Assembly: GCA_001599595.1 (NCBI GenBank)
Contig: BCHH01000005.1
Coordinates: 272,608-336,607, forward strand
Reading direction: 5' to 3'
Origin: Beverwykella pulmonaria
Taxonomy: Eukaryota; Ascomycota; Dothideomycetes; Pleosporales; Melanommataceae
Length of the DNA: 64,000 bases
The notes beneath the pieces were generated by a model. The model was not told the DNA's origin, did not search any database, and saw nothing but the letters and a program-made list of their open reading frames with translations. Both the position numbers and the translations under genes were made by a program. Below are positions 43,592 to 55,291 of the stretch, piece after piece (position 1 is the first letter of the stretch; the number at the start of each line of letters is the position of its first letter).

Positions 43592-45537
43592 CGATGTTGC
43601 AAGCTATGGCGCGGTGGTGGGTGGAACCAAGGCATGTGGAGCCATGGGCTGAAAGGTTTACGCCAGCCGTCGAAAACGCCTCTTCGCGATGGCGTCCATA
43701 CAGCAAACACTAAGCAACCAGCGCCTCACCACGTAACGCGGAGCCAGATTGTCATTCCCCTTCTGGACTCGGTCCGGGCCGTTTGGTCCCCCCGTCGTTC
43801 GTGTTTGCAATGCGTCCGTCCTAGTCCATCGACAGATGAGGGTCTTGCTTGTTCGTGCGGTGTTCCTGAAATCTGGTCCCGAGACTCTATTTGATTGCGT
43901 TTGGCAGGGCTGTTCCAAACCTGACTATGATTCTATCTATGTGCATTCATGGGCGAGTATCCGTTCCTGGCGAGTTTCTCAGCCCCGAATCTCGGAACTG
44001 AGAGAGAGCATTCCCTGCAAAACAACGTCTTTTGCCAGGTTCCAGGTTGTGGAAGTTGCCGTTAGGACCTTGGGGCGACATGAACTACGCACGACACCTC
44101 CACAGGAACCCAGGTGTGGGCCCAACGCCTTTGCATATCTGCGTTACGAGAGTAAAAACCGAAGCGTCGCACACTATGCAGTCGTTAGACCGGACAGTTC
44201 CCGAGCCTCCCAACATTCATGGGAACTTGGAAAGTGATACAAGCCCAGCAGTATTGCAGTCCTTTTCAATGGCTGCAAGTCCCTGTGCTGTATCAGAATG
44301 GATCGAAAGAACCTTGGAACTCATGGGTGAAGACATACAAGACACATGGAATATCTAGAGGTGAAACCCACCCTTTTGAGACGATGAAAAAATGAGACGA
44401 TTTAAGGGCATACGGGGCTGGCCCTGGGGTTTTGAAAACAGAAAAGATCAATGCTGGATAGACCTGTCGTGTGAATTAAGTTGTGTTGTTCAAGATCGAG
44501 GAAGGCACTTGCTCAAAAGCAGTGGGCTGGATCTCGGGTCCACCTTCCCCTTCACAATCATCATCGCACCAGATACAGGCAGAGGATCAAAGTATTAAAT
44601 TTGCCTTACCCACCCTTATTATATCTACGAACAGTGCTTTACTATCTTCTAGGGAGTCCTCTAGCAGAAACTTGTTATTCTCTTGATGTCCTCAGAGGCA
44701 AGAACATAGCACTCTCGTCTGACTTGTCCTCCTTCCCGATGGTTCTCTTTCGGTCTACTCCCTACATCTCACAGACATGTTGATATTATGAGCAGTGTTC
44801 AACGCATATCACTACCTCTCTCTTCAAGACAGCATACATAAAACCTCGGAATGACAAATACATTTTCACGCACCTGTGTTGGTCCTTCGAGCACAACAAC
44901 ATCAAGAGGGACCTTTCTCTACTTCAGCTCTCGCGAGTCCCGGCTGTCAAACGCAAGTATACAGCAGAAGCGTCAGAGTATAGAAAATCTCGTCACCCGC
45001 ACTCTGCAAGGGGCGGCGTAGGTTCAACGTACCACAATTTTTCATCGCCGGAACCAAAAGAGCTGTCACGACGAACACATTCCTCTACGACTAAAACTTC
45101 ATCAAATCGACATCTGCTTTGTTATGCACAAGCGAGACCGTTGCTGGGTAATGAACTCGGTAAGTGTTGTGAGGTTTGGCTGAGAGATCGATGCACAGGC
45201 GTTCCACCTCCATCAGCAACAAACCTGTTCACTTTCACACTGTAATAGAGCCCAGATGTTCGGTCGAGATATGATCATCATTAGCTGCTGAAAGCCAACC
45301 CCTTTCTCCCACCTCTGTCAAAAGCTTGCTCTCACTTTGGACCAAGTTTGGCTCAAAACATTCATTGTCTTTCACTTCTGCTTCCACCACGCGGGTGCAC
45401 ATTGCCCTGGGCATGTTCCGCTGGCTACGTGACAAGAACATAATATTTTCACCTCTCGAACATACTTTCACATTCGTGCTTCCTCGACCCATTGCAAAAG
45501 TCGTGACCTTTCCTCCCGCGCCCGCATAGTACCCGCC
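42886..45537. other. Long intergenic spacer
   Basis: It lies between the divergent rhodopsin-domain and 45.5-kb genes. Overlapping GC-rich frames occur in 43.0-44.4 kb but no domain, and frames conflict on both strands. The last kilobase is pyrimidine-rich and may be promoter or 5' leader for the gene at 45538. Confidence 0.45.
43563..43590. repeat. AG dinucleotide microsatellite
   Basis: About 14 uninterrupted AG units in the intergenic spacer. Likely length-polymorphic between strains. Confidence 0.85.
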
Positions 45538-46996
45538 ATGACGACCACATCGGAGCTATCTCGCACAGAGCAAGATATTATAGACTGGCTGGAGACCTCA
45601 GTTTCTCCGCCTTTCGAGCACCATACTTGCTCTCAGCCAACCTCTCCGCCGCCATATATCCCTCCAACATTGCACATCACCGTCAAGCGTGCGCCGACCC
45701 AGCGAAAGCTTGACCCCACGAAACAGCAACAGTTAGGCGCCAATAGATGGCGACACGGCCTTGTGCAAGGCGGCATCATTCACGTGAGTTAAGCCTCAGA
45801 TACAAACGTCATGCCTTGCCGCGAAAATCCTCGCGAGAGACCATACCGCTATCATCACAAAACTTTCTTCAACACATGGAGAAAGCATAGCAGGCTTTCA
45901 CACTCTACAACTTTGCTGACTCTGCTCTCGTATCCAGGACATGGTAGAATACCTGCGCACCGACTCCAAAGCCATCGAAACAGACCAAGGGCTCTCTTTC
46001 TGGCTAGAAAACAACTATATCCGCCCCTTTGCACGCATCAATCGCCTAGACGGCCTCGTCGTCCGCGACGCCCTGGAAATAAGCACTCTCATCTACGCCC
46101 ACCAGCGTTATACTAGCATCTTCCCTATGCCAGAAGGTTCTAGACTACCGCCGCAGCGCCTTTGGGTTCCCGGCTGGGAGCCGACATATGCGCTACCGGA
46201 GAATAAAAACGTGATCAAGTGGGACACCATGCGGGCGCCAGCGGGTGGCTTCGAGGACTTTGAGATGTACAAGGGTCATCAGACGCGCACGGGTGAGTTT
46301 CTGGGGAGGATTGTGGACGAGAATGGATGGTCTAGGGAAGTCTGGGCGGCGCCGGCGCCGGCGCCGGTGTTCGAACAGCCGAAGCGGAAGAACGTTGGTG
46401 TTACAGTGTGGGCTCGCGAGAAGCGCGTCGATGAGCGTCATGTCAGTCGAAGGCGCAAGCTGAATGACAGGAGTATGTTGACAATCAGGCAGAAGGCAGT
46501 ACTGGATAAGTTTACGGCTACGACTGAGAATCTGCGAGCTGAACCTGCTTCGAGCGCTCCGACTACTGGAAGACCATGGCTGAGTATCCCTAGGCCGGCT
46601 GGTGCGCTTCCACTTCGGGAGGCAGAATCTATGTCGACGACGATCTACCTCAATCCTTCCCAGCCTCTTCCGCTGAAAAGGAAGGCCACTACCAGCCATA
46701 GCAAGTACAGGATTGGCATCATCGAGGGAGGGGAGGGAGGGGTCCTGAAGATCAGGGAAGGAGGGCCAGCATCTGAGAGCTCGAAGGGAACACCGACGGA
46801 CAAAAGTGCAACTCTAAATGCGGGTGCCAGCGAGGATAGTAATACGGAGACCGATATGAATACTCAAGAAAACGACAACGAGAACGGAAGCCAGGACAAG
46901 CACGATGATGATTACCAGCGTGAGAGTGATGGCGTTGGAAGCGTTGGCACAGACACGGACACGGACATGACAGTGAATATGGAAGTGCCGACATAG
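45538..46996 (+). CDS. Hypothetical protein with acidic C-terminal tail
   Basis: Two exons, 45538-45783 and 45938-46996, encoding 434 residues from MTTTSELSRTEQDIIDW. The intron of 154 nt (GTGAGT donor, ATCCAG acceptor) joins GLVQGGIIH to DMVEYLRTDSKA in frame. Residues 1-210 look folded, with WLENNYIRPFARINRLDGLV and LWVPGWEPTYALPE. After residue 230 the chain is basic, then low-complexity, ending in an Asp/Glu/Thr-rich tail. A GCGCCG repeat near 46350 codes for alternating Ala-Pro. No family recognised; cytosolic or nuclear is likely as there is no signal peptide. The C-terminus may be frameshifted: the +1 frame after about 46968 stays acidic and open to a TGA at 47044-47046. Confidence 0.7.
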
Positions 46997-49900
46997 ACAT
47001 GGACATGGACACGGGAAGTGAAGAGGACATTGGATACCTTGTCTGAACAACCACCCCATTGACCACGGCGAGATTGGATAGCAAGTTAAGCAGTTTAGAT
47101 AACTAATAGCAAGGTATTGGTGTTAGTTTAGTTCTGGGTTGGATATCAGGCTTCGATTTTCTTTCTGGGAATCGTGTTAGCATATGCAAAGGATTAGATG
47201 TCTTGTCAAGACATGTGTTGTGGCTCGATAATACTCGACCCACAGTGACATACCACTACGCTAGTGAGCTTTGATGGTAACCAAAGAAGGTTTGTCTTGA
47301 ATCTTATTGCTATTGAAGGGGAGCATAACTTGCCAGAGATAGACTTGCCTGAACATGAAGACACATCCTGTGACGCATATTGTTCTCTTGGTGCAAGAAA
47401 TAGTTTTCGTCGAACCATAAACAGGTATTGTCAGTACAGCCTATGTCACTAATGTGGGCGTGACTCCTAAAGCGCCTATGGTATTCAACAAAGCCCAGCA
47501 AGAAAGAGAAGATGTCAGGACACCAGTAGAGCGTACTGCATGTTCCCACATCCAAAGAGGATAACTAACATGCATCTAGGAGGATATTTAGGAGGTATTA
47601 AAAGGCTGGCTGGCAGATACAAGAGCATTTCGTAGGGCAAAGTTAATCCTCTTACTCCGTACCTAAATCTGACTACAACCTTTACAATTTTCCTTAAGCA
47701 CTAGTGACCGGGAAAGTTTCAGTACGATGACTTTGGCCCATAGTTATTCACGACCCAGCCTACTCCCTTTTCAAAGCTAGCACGATAATACTTGTGAAAA
47801 GGTCATATCTCTCGCGGTATCGTGTGAATGAGGATGTGAATCCAGAATATTGATCAAACGCTCCTCAAGTGAGATCTTCGCTACCAGCATTCTCGATCTA
47901 CCTTGACGCTGAACTAAGCGCCGTTGAGTACGCACTGCATCAAGGACGGAAAGCTTCATGATGAGCTTCAAAACTCCCTGAGGCAAAGTGTGGATTGCTC
48001 AGAGTTACCAGATCTAAATCTGAACAATTTGCAGAAGTCCGAGCAGAACTGAAGGCCGGAGATAAGATAAAGTCGCGATGACACTGCTCTCGAGTTAGCA
48101 TATGCATAGAGAGCACAGAGGTTGTTATGACGTGTACTCGACACCTCTGCGCACGCATCATTCTTCACGATACTCTCTCCACATAACCTACCACTGTTGT
48201 CTACCAGTTAAGCATCTCGCCTATGCATCGCAACCGCAAGACTCGTACATTCTCAACCAGGTCCAATTTAACGCCCCCGAAAAGTCTGTACATCCAACAA
48301 GGCTCACTCAATTCTGCATTAGGGTCATGGGCATTCTTTAGTATGACCCATGCGTACATGAATCCAAAGGGAAGATCCGTTCGTTAAAAGTCCGCGTCAG
48401 CTGACAATGCTCTGCCCTTTTGTACTTTTAGGAATACATAATAACGTAAACCGGATATTGCCATGAAACAATCTCCTCGTTGGATGTCCGATTGCGAAGG
48501 CAAAGAGTCCGACAGGCCGTCTTGCCCGGAAAAAGTGCTTGATAGGCGCGCGCTCCGCATTGCGAATCGCGCAAGATGTTGGCTCCGTAGCGCTTGGTTT
48601 TATTTGGGAAACATATGGCGGAGCGGAAGTCGTGCCCAGAAGATTAGGAAGCGCTTTCCGTTGCTGCGCTTACTGATTGGGCCGCAGTGATGCTCAGAGG
48701 ACTCAATTGAGATAGCCTGAAGAGAAGCGATGTTGGAGACGCTGACAGCATTGCGAACATTGCTCTTTTTTAGGCGACTCTGAAGGAACTTGGCTTACCT
48801 ACAGCGAATCATACACAGGGCCAATCGTGGATGTGCAGGTAGTTGCATACCCGGGCGATCTACTACATGTTCTACTTCCCTGTATACCGCATGAATGTCC
48901 AAGCAAGTTGAAACATTCCTCTGCTTCTGAGTAAGTATCACGTGAGCTCTGTGAACCTTATGACTGCGGGACTATGTGGGACTGCTGGAAATGTGTACAT
49001 TCTTTCACTTTCCAAAATCATCTGCCTCCTGAGTCGCATAGACTACCGCCGTAACCTTCAAGATTGCTTTCGGCAGCGCCGAGAGCGTAGTTGTGGATAC
49101 CTTGTCGGAGTCAGCCTCGCAGGATTCACTCCGAGTGTTTTACGCGGGTCGGAAGGAATCGAGGTGTCGCTAAAGTCTTTATCCGCAGCCAGCCAGTGAC
49201 GATACGCGAGACATTCTGTATGTAGCAGCCGTGTCGTATAATTTCAACGTTCGTGTTAGGGAGATGATGTGGGGAGACATTGCTCATTCTTGGAAGCTGA
49301 AGATGGTGACATGTGATGTGCTTGATGAGAGTCGCGTGTACGCTCTAAGCGTTCGCCAACCTTGTGCGCTGGGTCCCATGCTGGGTCAAGCTTTGCGGTG
49401 TGCGGTTTGACATCTGTCTCCAAAAGTCCTCCGTAACCGTGCTCGAGGTCGTGCAACTTCGAGTCGAGCATTGACTTTGAGGATTCTTGGCGGAAAAGGA
49501 GTCGCTGAGGGCAGCAAACCTCTTACTCTTGACGCGAAGCCAAAAGCAGTTGGCCGCAAGTAGTTCCGCTTTAACTTATACCTGTACAGGAAGTCAGGGT
49601 GTGTTACAACGTCTCGTGAAAACTTGTTAGTTTAGCTCGACATGACAGATGACGCCACTAGTGGTAGCATTGCAACTTCACGGAACTGTACCCTAAATTT
49701 CTATTTTCAACATGCTCAGAGTCTTTTGCTTCTTTTTTGGCTTTGCTTTGTCGACAGTCAGAACCAGCGGAGGAGCCTTCAGCCTCTAGAGATCTCGGAA
49801 TTCGGAAAAAAAGGACTGCGCATGATGTGAGCCGTTGCCAGGATTGCTTGCAACAGCTCTAATGATCCTTCCTCCATCGCAGGTGCGATAGGCAAGGGGA

Positions 49901-51509
49901 CCAGTCTTGTGCAACTCGACTAGTGTGCAGACTGGCAGCGAAGACAGGCGATTTAGTTCGAACCCAAAATGATACCTAGGCACGGAGAAATCGATCATCA
50001 GACATCTCGCCATGCTGTAGCACGTGTCGCTTTCTAGAGTAGAACTTGACACGTTCGGTGCGCAACGCATCGGCACAGCGGAGAAGATGCATTTGTTTCA
50101 AGGTGTGTGGCAACGCTGCGGATCGCCTCCTCCTGCTCCTGCTCCCCCTCTGCGCAGACATCGTGACCAAGATGGCGGGCGGGCGATCATATGGAACACT
50201 CTCTAGAGAGTTTGACAAGCCTAGGTGATATCCAAGCTTTCCCCACGATTTACCCAACGCAGCGATTGAATGAGCAGGTCCCTCTCGAATTCGGTTCACG
50301 CTCCTCACGCTACGACCGTGTCCGCACGCAGCGAGCAGCGAGGTGCGAGGTGGGATCAAGTGCGGACAGGGGCCTGCACCGGCTTGTTGCCGCTTGGGAC
50401 GTAGCGTACCTAAATTTAGATAAGCGAAGAGGGCAGTGCTCGCAATTCGCACTTGGCGGATCGCCCTCGACATTCACACCTCCTGAGTGCCCGCCAAGGC
50501 GAGCAGCCCGCTCTCCAGCAGCCAGCCTGCACGCCAGCGCTCGCCGGTGGTCGCCGCCGTCCCCATCGTGGCCGCTCTTCAGCGCGCTCGTCACCTGCTC
50601 GTCCGCTGAGGAGAGACGGGCTGACTCGTCTTCTGGCGTCGGCTGAGCGTGTTTGAAGCCTCCTCCTGTGCCAAAGTCAGGCCTCTCCTGCTTCTCCTGT
50701 GCCAGTGCAGGGCCACCGGACAGACCATTCCAGGGCCCTCTCTCTCGCATATCTCCTAACAGTTCAAGCCTCATCGAGCAGGCCCCAACAGCGAACCAAC
50801 AAGGTGCCTCAAATCCTTCTCAGCAGGGCCAGAAATACCATTTCCACACACAGTGGCTTGTTTCGCACCAATTTCCGATGAAGTGGGCGTCTTTCGCGCG
50901 CCCGCTCATTACCATAACCATCCCGCTGCCCCCGCCTTGCACGGGGAAGCGCAGCATGTATTTTCTGAGTGACCTGTTATTGTTACCATTCCTCCCCTTT
51001 CCCGAGTTGAATACATATCAGCAAAGCATATCCGCCCCTAGCCCTGCGCCTTTGCCACTGCCACCCAACTCGCCGTCCCACTAACCCCTTCATATACACC
51101 CCTTCCGTCCTACCTACATATACCACGTTCCCGGATACGCCAACCCAACCCATACCGTTTGTACGCACTTCCAATTGGCATCGAGAGATATTAAATTGGC
51201 TTCGACTTGGTGCAGTAGCGCGACCATTTCGACTGCATCGCATCTGCATTTCACCGTTCGCACAGCTCTTAGACTTGCCCATCCTGTCCACCACCCCGGC
51301 CGTGGTGGAAGGCACAGCTCCAGCCTCAAATACGCACACATAAACGACCACATAACTTTAGAATGCTGCCCAGCACCCAGCTGCTGACCGCCCCGACCTC
51401 CCTAGCCGACTATAAACCAAAGGACATATCAACAACAGCGCGGTCATTGATATCTTCGAGCTTTTTGTTTCTGCAGGTTGACCGCGAACTAGCTAAACAA
51501 GAGACGCCC
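46997..51509. other. Large intergenic region
   Basis: About 4.5 kb without a convincing gene. Frames at 48463-48690 (plus) and 49976-50473 and 50310-50774 (minus) are of biased composition, overlap frames on the other strand, and lack domains. The stretch 50,640-51,480 is CT-rich and is probably the promoter and leader of the gene at 51510; TCTGCAG at 51470-51476 could be a leader-intron acceptor. Confidence 0.4.
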
Positions 51510-52742
51510 ATGGCAGAACACAACGTCAGACCTCGGAGTCGGTCTACGGAGCGCGAAGAACTCTGGTTTTCTATGCCCAGTAGCGTAAGCCGCGCGCAAG
51601 AGCGAGCTCAGGGTCCAGTGGAATCCGCCTACCAAGCTACATCTAACCGGCATAGCCTTCAGCGATCACTATCGCCAAGTCGCTATCCTCAAGTACCCTC
51701 AATATGCACGAGTGCAGAAATCAATAAACCACTGCCGCCGTCTCCTGAAGCCGAGAAGAAGAAGCGTGGACCTACCTCGATCCGTTCCTTGATCCGGCGC
51801 CGACCCTCTGGTCAACTCGATCCGTCCCATCTTCAGCCCGAACCTTACCAGCACCACCAACGATCTTCTTCTGCAAACGGAAATTTAGCTCCCGACCCAG
51901 CACCATATTACTACCCTCCGCAATCCTCTCGCAGCATGCCCAGTTCTCCCGCCGCATACGCTCAGAATATGCCTCCACCCGTGGTCTTCGCTCGTGCCCA
52001 TTCAGCTGCAGCACACTACGATTCAGGAGATAGTCAAGGTTACCAACAGCAACGTGCAGTCTCAATGAACACCTTCTTCGACCCAGGACCACCTCGTGCT
52101 CGTCGTACTTTTCCCGAGTCGGGCACCCCTTCGAGCGCAACCGCACGCGACTCTATATCAGACAGGCCGCGACCCCACACATGGTTATCACCAACCGAAC
52201 CATTCGAGGACGCATCCGACTTCCATCTCTTCGTCGAAGCTACCAGTGGACTCCCAGATGGTGCCTTAGATCTGGACACTATGTCACCAAACGGTCGGCC
52301 CCGTCTCCAAGGCTCATTATTTGCCAGAGGACGCCAAAACGACGTTATTCCTCTCCCCATGCAATACGCAGCGCCCTCGCAAACACAGACCTCGCAATTC
52401 CACCAAACAGGCGGCTGGCAGAGCATGGGGTACGACTACATGCCCGCACAGTCCACACGACCCTCGAACAGAAACTCAAACTCGCAATTAGTGTCTAGCT
52501 CGGCTCTTCCTCGTCCGGACTCCTTCACTCAGTCGCAGTTGACACCGATTATGAATGGCATCAACTTGGAACTAGAAAGACTGGGGTTAGACGACAACGA
52601 GGGAGGACCCGAGGACGAACTACCTAATTATGCGCAAAGCCAGGCGGAAATGAGCGCGAGAAGGAGGGCAGAGGCGACGAATCGAGCGAGAGAACTAGAG
52701 GCTAGATGGAACAATGCAAGAGGGGGTTGGAGAGGGCGATGA
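51510..52742 (+). CDS. Disordered Ser/Pro/Gln-rich hypothetical protein
   Basis: The frame is open from 51363, but I choose the ATG at 51510 (MAEHNVRPRSRSTERE), giving 410 residues. The preceding 49 codons contain a likely intron acceptor and read like leader sequence. The protein is mostly disordered: Arg/Ser-rich at the start, basic GPTSIRSLIRRRPSG near residue 95, then Pro/Gln/Tyr-rich. A short conserved-looking acidic segment (PFEDASDFHLFVEATSGLPD) lies in the middle, and a charged helix (SARRRAEATNRARELEARWN) at the end. No domain recognised. The many Ser-Pro and Arg-x-x-Ser sites would suit phosphorylation-dependent scaffolding. Confidence 0.65.
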   Translation: MAEHNVRPRSRSTEREELWFSMPSSVSRAQERAQGPVESAYQATSNRHSLQRSLSPSRYPQVPSICTSAEINKPLPPSPEAEKKKRGPTSIRSLIRRRPSGQLDPSHLQPEPYQHHQRSSSANGNLAPDPAPYYYPPQSSRSMPSSPAAYAQNMPPPVVFARAHSAAAHYDSGDSQGYQQQRAVSMNTFFDPGPPRARRTFPESGTPSSATARDSISDRPRPHTWLSPTEPFEDASDFHLFVEATSGLPDGALDLDTMSPNGRPRLQGSLFARGRQNDVIPLPMQYAAPSQTQTSQFHQTGGWQSMGYDYMPAQSTRPSNRNSNSQLVSSSALPRPDSFTQSQLTPIMNGINLELERLGLDDNEGGPEDELPNYAQSQAEMSARRRAEATNRARELEARWNNARGGWRGR

Positions 52743-55291
52743 AACATATTCAAAGGTTGATGGAAGGGGCCCAATACTTTCTACTCTGGAATTCATGGAC
52801 TTCTGTGATTTTGCTTATTCGTTTCTTGCGCCGAAGTCTTTGGACTGGCATTTTTTGTTCAATTCACAGCTTTGATACCCTCGCTTGACACTTTTGGAAT
52901 TGGTATTTGAGGATTGGGATATATGTTGGGATTTCCGTCTTCGCATAATGAGCTGCTCGACTGTATATGATCGAATGTACATATCATTCCATGGAAAACA
53001 ATGAACCACATGGGCAAATTTCTTCAAACCTTGCACTTTCTTTAGTCTCCTCTCTGTTTTCCTCTCTCCAAATCTCAATTAGAGTCGGTATTGTACGGCA
53101 ATTCTAACCGCAGACCATATCCTCTCCGCCGATCTTTCCTCTCCTTTCCTTGCAGTATGTATTCCATCCATATTCACCTGCATGCAGCATAGCCTGCTAC
53201 TCTACAGTCGGGCATTAAGTCTTCTGTCCTCGCCCGCCGCCTACACTCTCACTCATCAAACACATATATCCTCTCCTGCATTGTACATCATCTTGCGCCC
53301 TACGTTCAATCAAATCTCGGTACGTACCCATGTGCATGTACAATCCTACGAATCTTCCGCCCGAATGCAGCCGGGATTTCCGAATGCGGCCCGGATGCAA
53401 TATAGTTAACGTCTAATTGCCGAATTGGGACACTTCATATAATGTGCCGAGCAAGGATGAATAATAGCCCCTACTAACTTACCTACTGGGGAGGCTTGGA
53501 TCAAGCATGGGTTTTGTATAGGATCCCTGGGGGATTGAGTGCGCCTTACGAGCTCCGTGTACCTGCGTCAAAGGCAATATGTATGAGGGCGTACGGTGCT
53601 GGAATCTGCCTTGAGACGGGAGCTACGCAAGTGATCTCATGGCGAAGGGGAGATACGGGAAGAGGAATAGAAGCAGGTTGCGTAATGAAGGGTGGGGAGT
53701 TTGAAGAGGGCTTGATTGAGTTTGGGTTGGGTACTCAGATGATTGTGTGCACATTCACATTTGGACTCGTCATTACTTGGAGTAACTTGAGTTGCTACTA
53801 TTCACTCTCTAGAAATGTAGAACCACTTGTCCCGCAACACGGACGCACATGGGATTCATTCAACCCCAGTTTCGATAACTACGGCTGTGGCAGCATTGTG
53901 TGACCCCAGATTCTTGTATCAGATGCCTTATTGCTGCCAGACACACAGTGCGGGCGAACGAGCGGGAAACGGGGGCGAAAAGTTCCTTTCACTTCATTAT
54001 GCGAAAAGCCCACTATCCCGAAGTCGGTATTATACTTGCACATATTCCCGAATGTGCAAGGCTAGTGTATAGTCCATATAGCCCTGAGACATTCAATGTA
54101 GGTATAGGTATTGGAAGGGGCCGAATAGGCAACCCTATCATTAGAGTACAAAGAAACTAGGTTAGAAATTACGACGCTAGAAATTACAAAGTTAGGAATA
54201 GATGATCACAGCTCTTGCCACACATCGAATCCTAACCAGGCGATTTGCTGCGGAAGGCGCATGTACATGCGTGTTGAAAGGGGCCGAATATGCAGCCCTA
54301 TCGCCTGATTAAAAAGATACGAAGTAAGAAATCACGAAGTTAGGGATAGATAACCACGATTTTTGCCACCCCATCAGCATCTTGACATGCATGCGATGTA
54401 CTGCAATGCGACGCGATGTGATGCGTCGGAGAAAGCGATACTATCTACATGCACATGTGCGCGTGTGCAGGCAATATGGTACGGCCCACAACCACATCAT
54501 GCGGAGATATCAACGAAAGCGGACCACCTCGCAGCGAGGCGACGCGCCCAAGACACGGAGAAAAAAAATATAGAGCCTATAGAAGCACAAGGGATGGAAA
54601 GTTTTTTTAATGGCTACCTGATCTGAGAGGATGAGGTGAGGTGAAGTGAGAGGTAGTGAGGCTGTGCAAACATGTGAGATGCGGGTCGGGACGAGAGGTT
54701 ACATGGGTCACTTTTCAGCGATGAAAATAGAAACACTCGCTGCATAGGGCAGTGTATCTTGATCGTGTTATCAGCAATCAAATTCCATGGTCGTATAAAG
54801 TTGAGCTTTTCTGTATATGCCCTGCGGGGTTACCCAATACGGACATTTTTTTTATCTAGTCCCCGAGCCAGCCTGCACAAATACAGGAGGGAATAGTTAC
54901 TTATGTTGATCTTTCCTCTTCTTGATGATGTCGCTTGACTATATGTGTTGTTTGTGCCGATGTCGTGAGATGCTAGAGCAGAGATGTGGAAATATTGGAT
55001 ACTGAGGCGAAGCAGCAGATCACGAAGTCGAGAACAATGGAATAAACAACACAAAGACAATACACCAATGACGAAAGGAGCAATGAGACAAGCGTTAATC
55101 AAAATAGAAAGCCTCGCGTAAGGCGGTGAGAACATCATTATTGGAATTCTAGATTATGCTGATGGGCTATGCTGAAATGTAGAAACGCTCGAATGCAGGA
55201 GTAGAAAGACAATAAACCTCACGCCTACTCTCTTCTTCCCGCCTAAAGCAGCCGTGGATACGAATATACTTTGCATTTGGGGTCGGCAGTT
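52743..55291. other. Intergenic between convergent genes
   Basis: 2.5 kb without a gene. It holds the diverged repeat pair described separately and a GGTGA/GTGAG-rich tract near 54627-54662. Confidence 0.5.
54113..54370. repeat. Pair of diverged direct repeats, about 95-110 bp each
   Basis: Copy A is 54113-54222 and copy B 54276-54370, 163 bp apart. Both begin GGGGCCGAATA, share CCCTATC, then GAAGT/AAGTTAG-type and AGGAATAGAT/GGGATAGAT-like blocks, and end near TTGCCAC. They may be a duplicated segment or the ends of a short non-autonomous element. Confidence 0.55.

Noticed and set aside
43749..44237. 162-codon plus-strand frame
   Set aside because: Overlapped by another open frame on the same strand, low protein-like character, no domain.
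50310..50774. 154-codon minus-strand frame, with 50191-50646 on the plus strand
   Set aside because: Mutual shadows in GC-rich sequence; neither has a domain.
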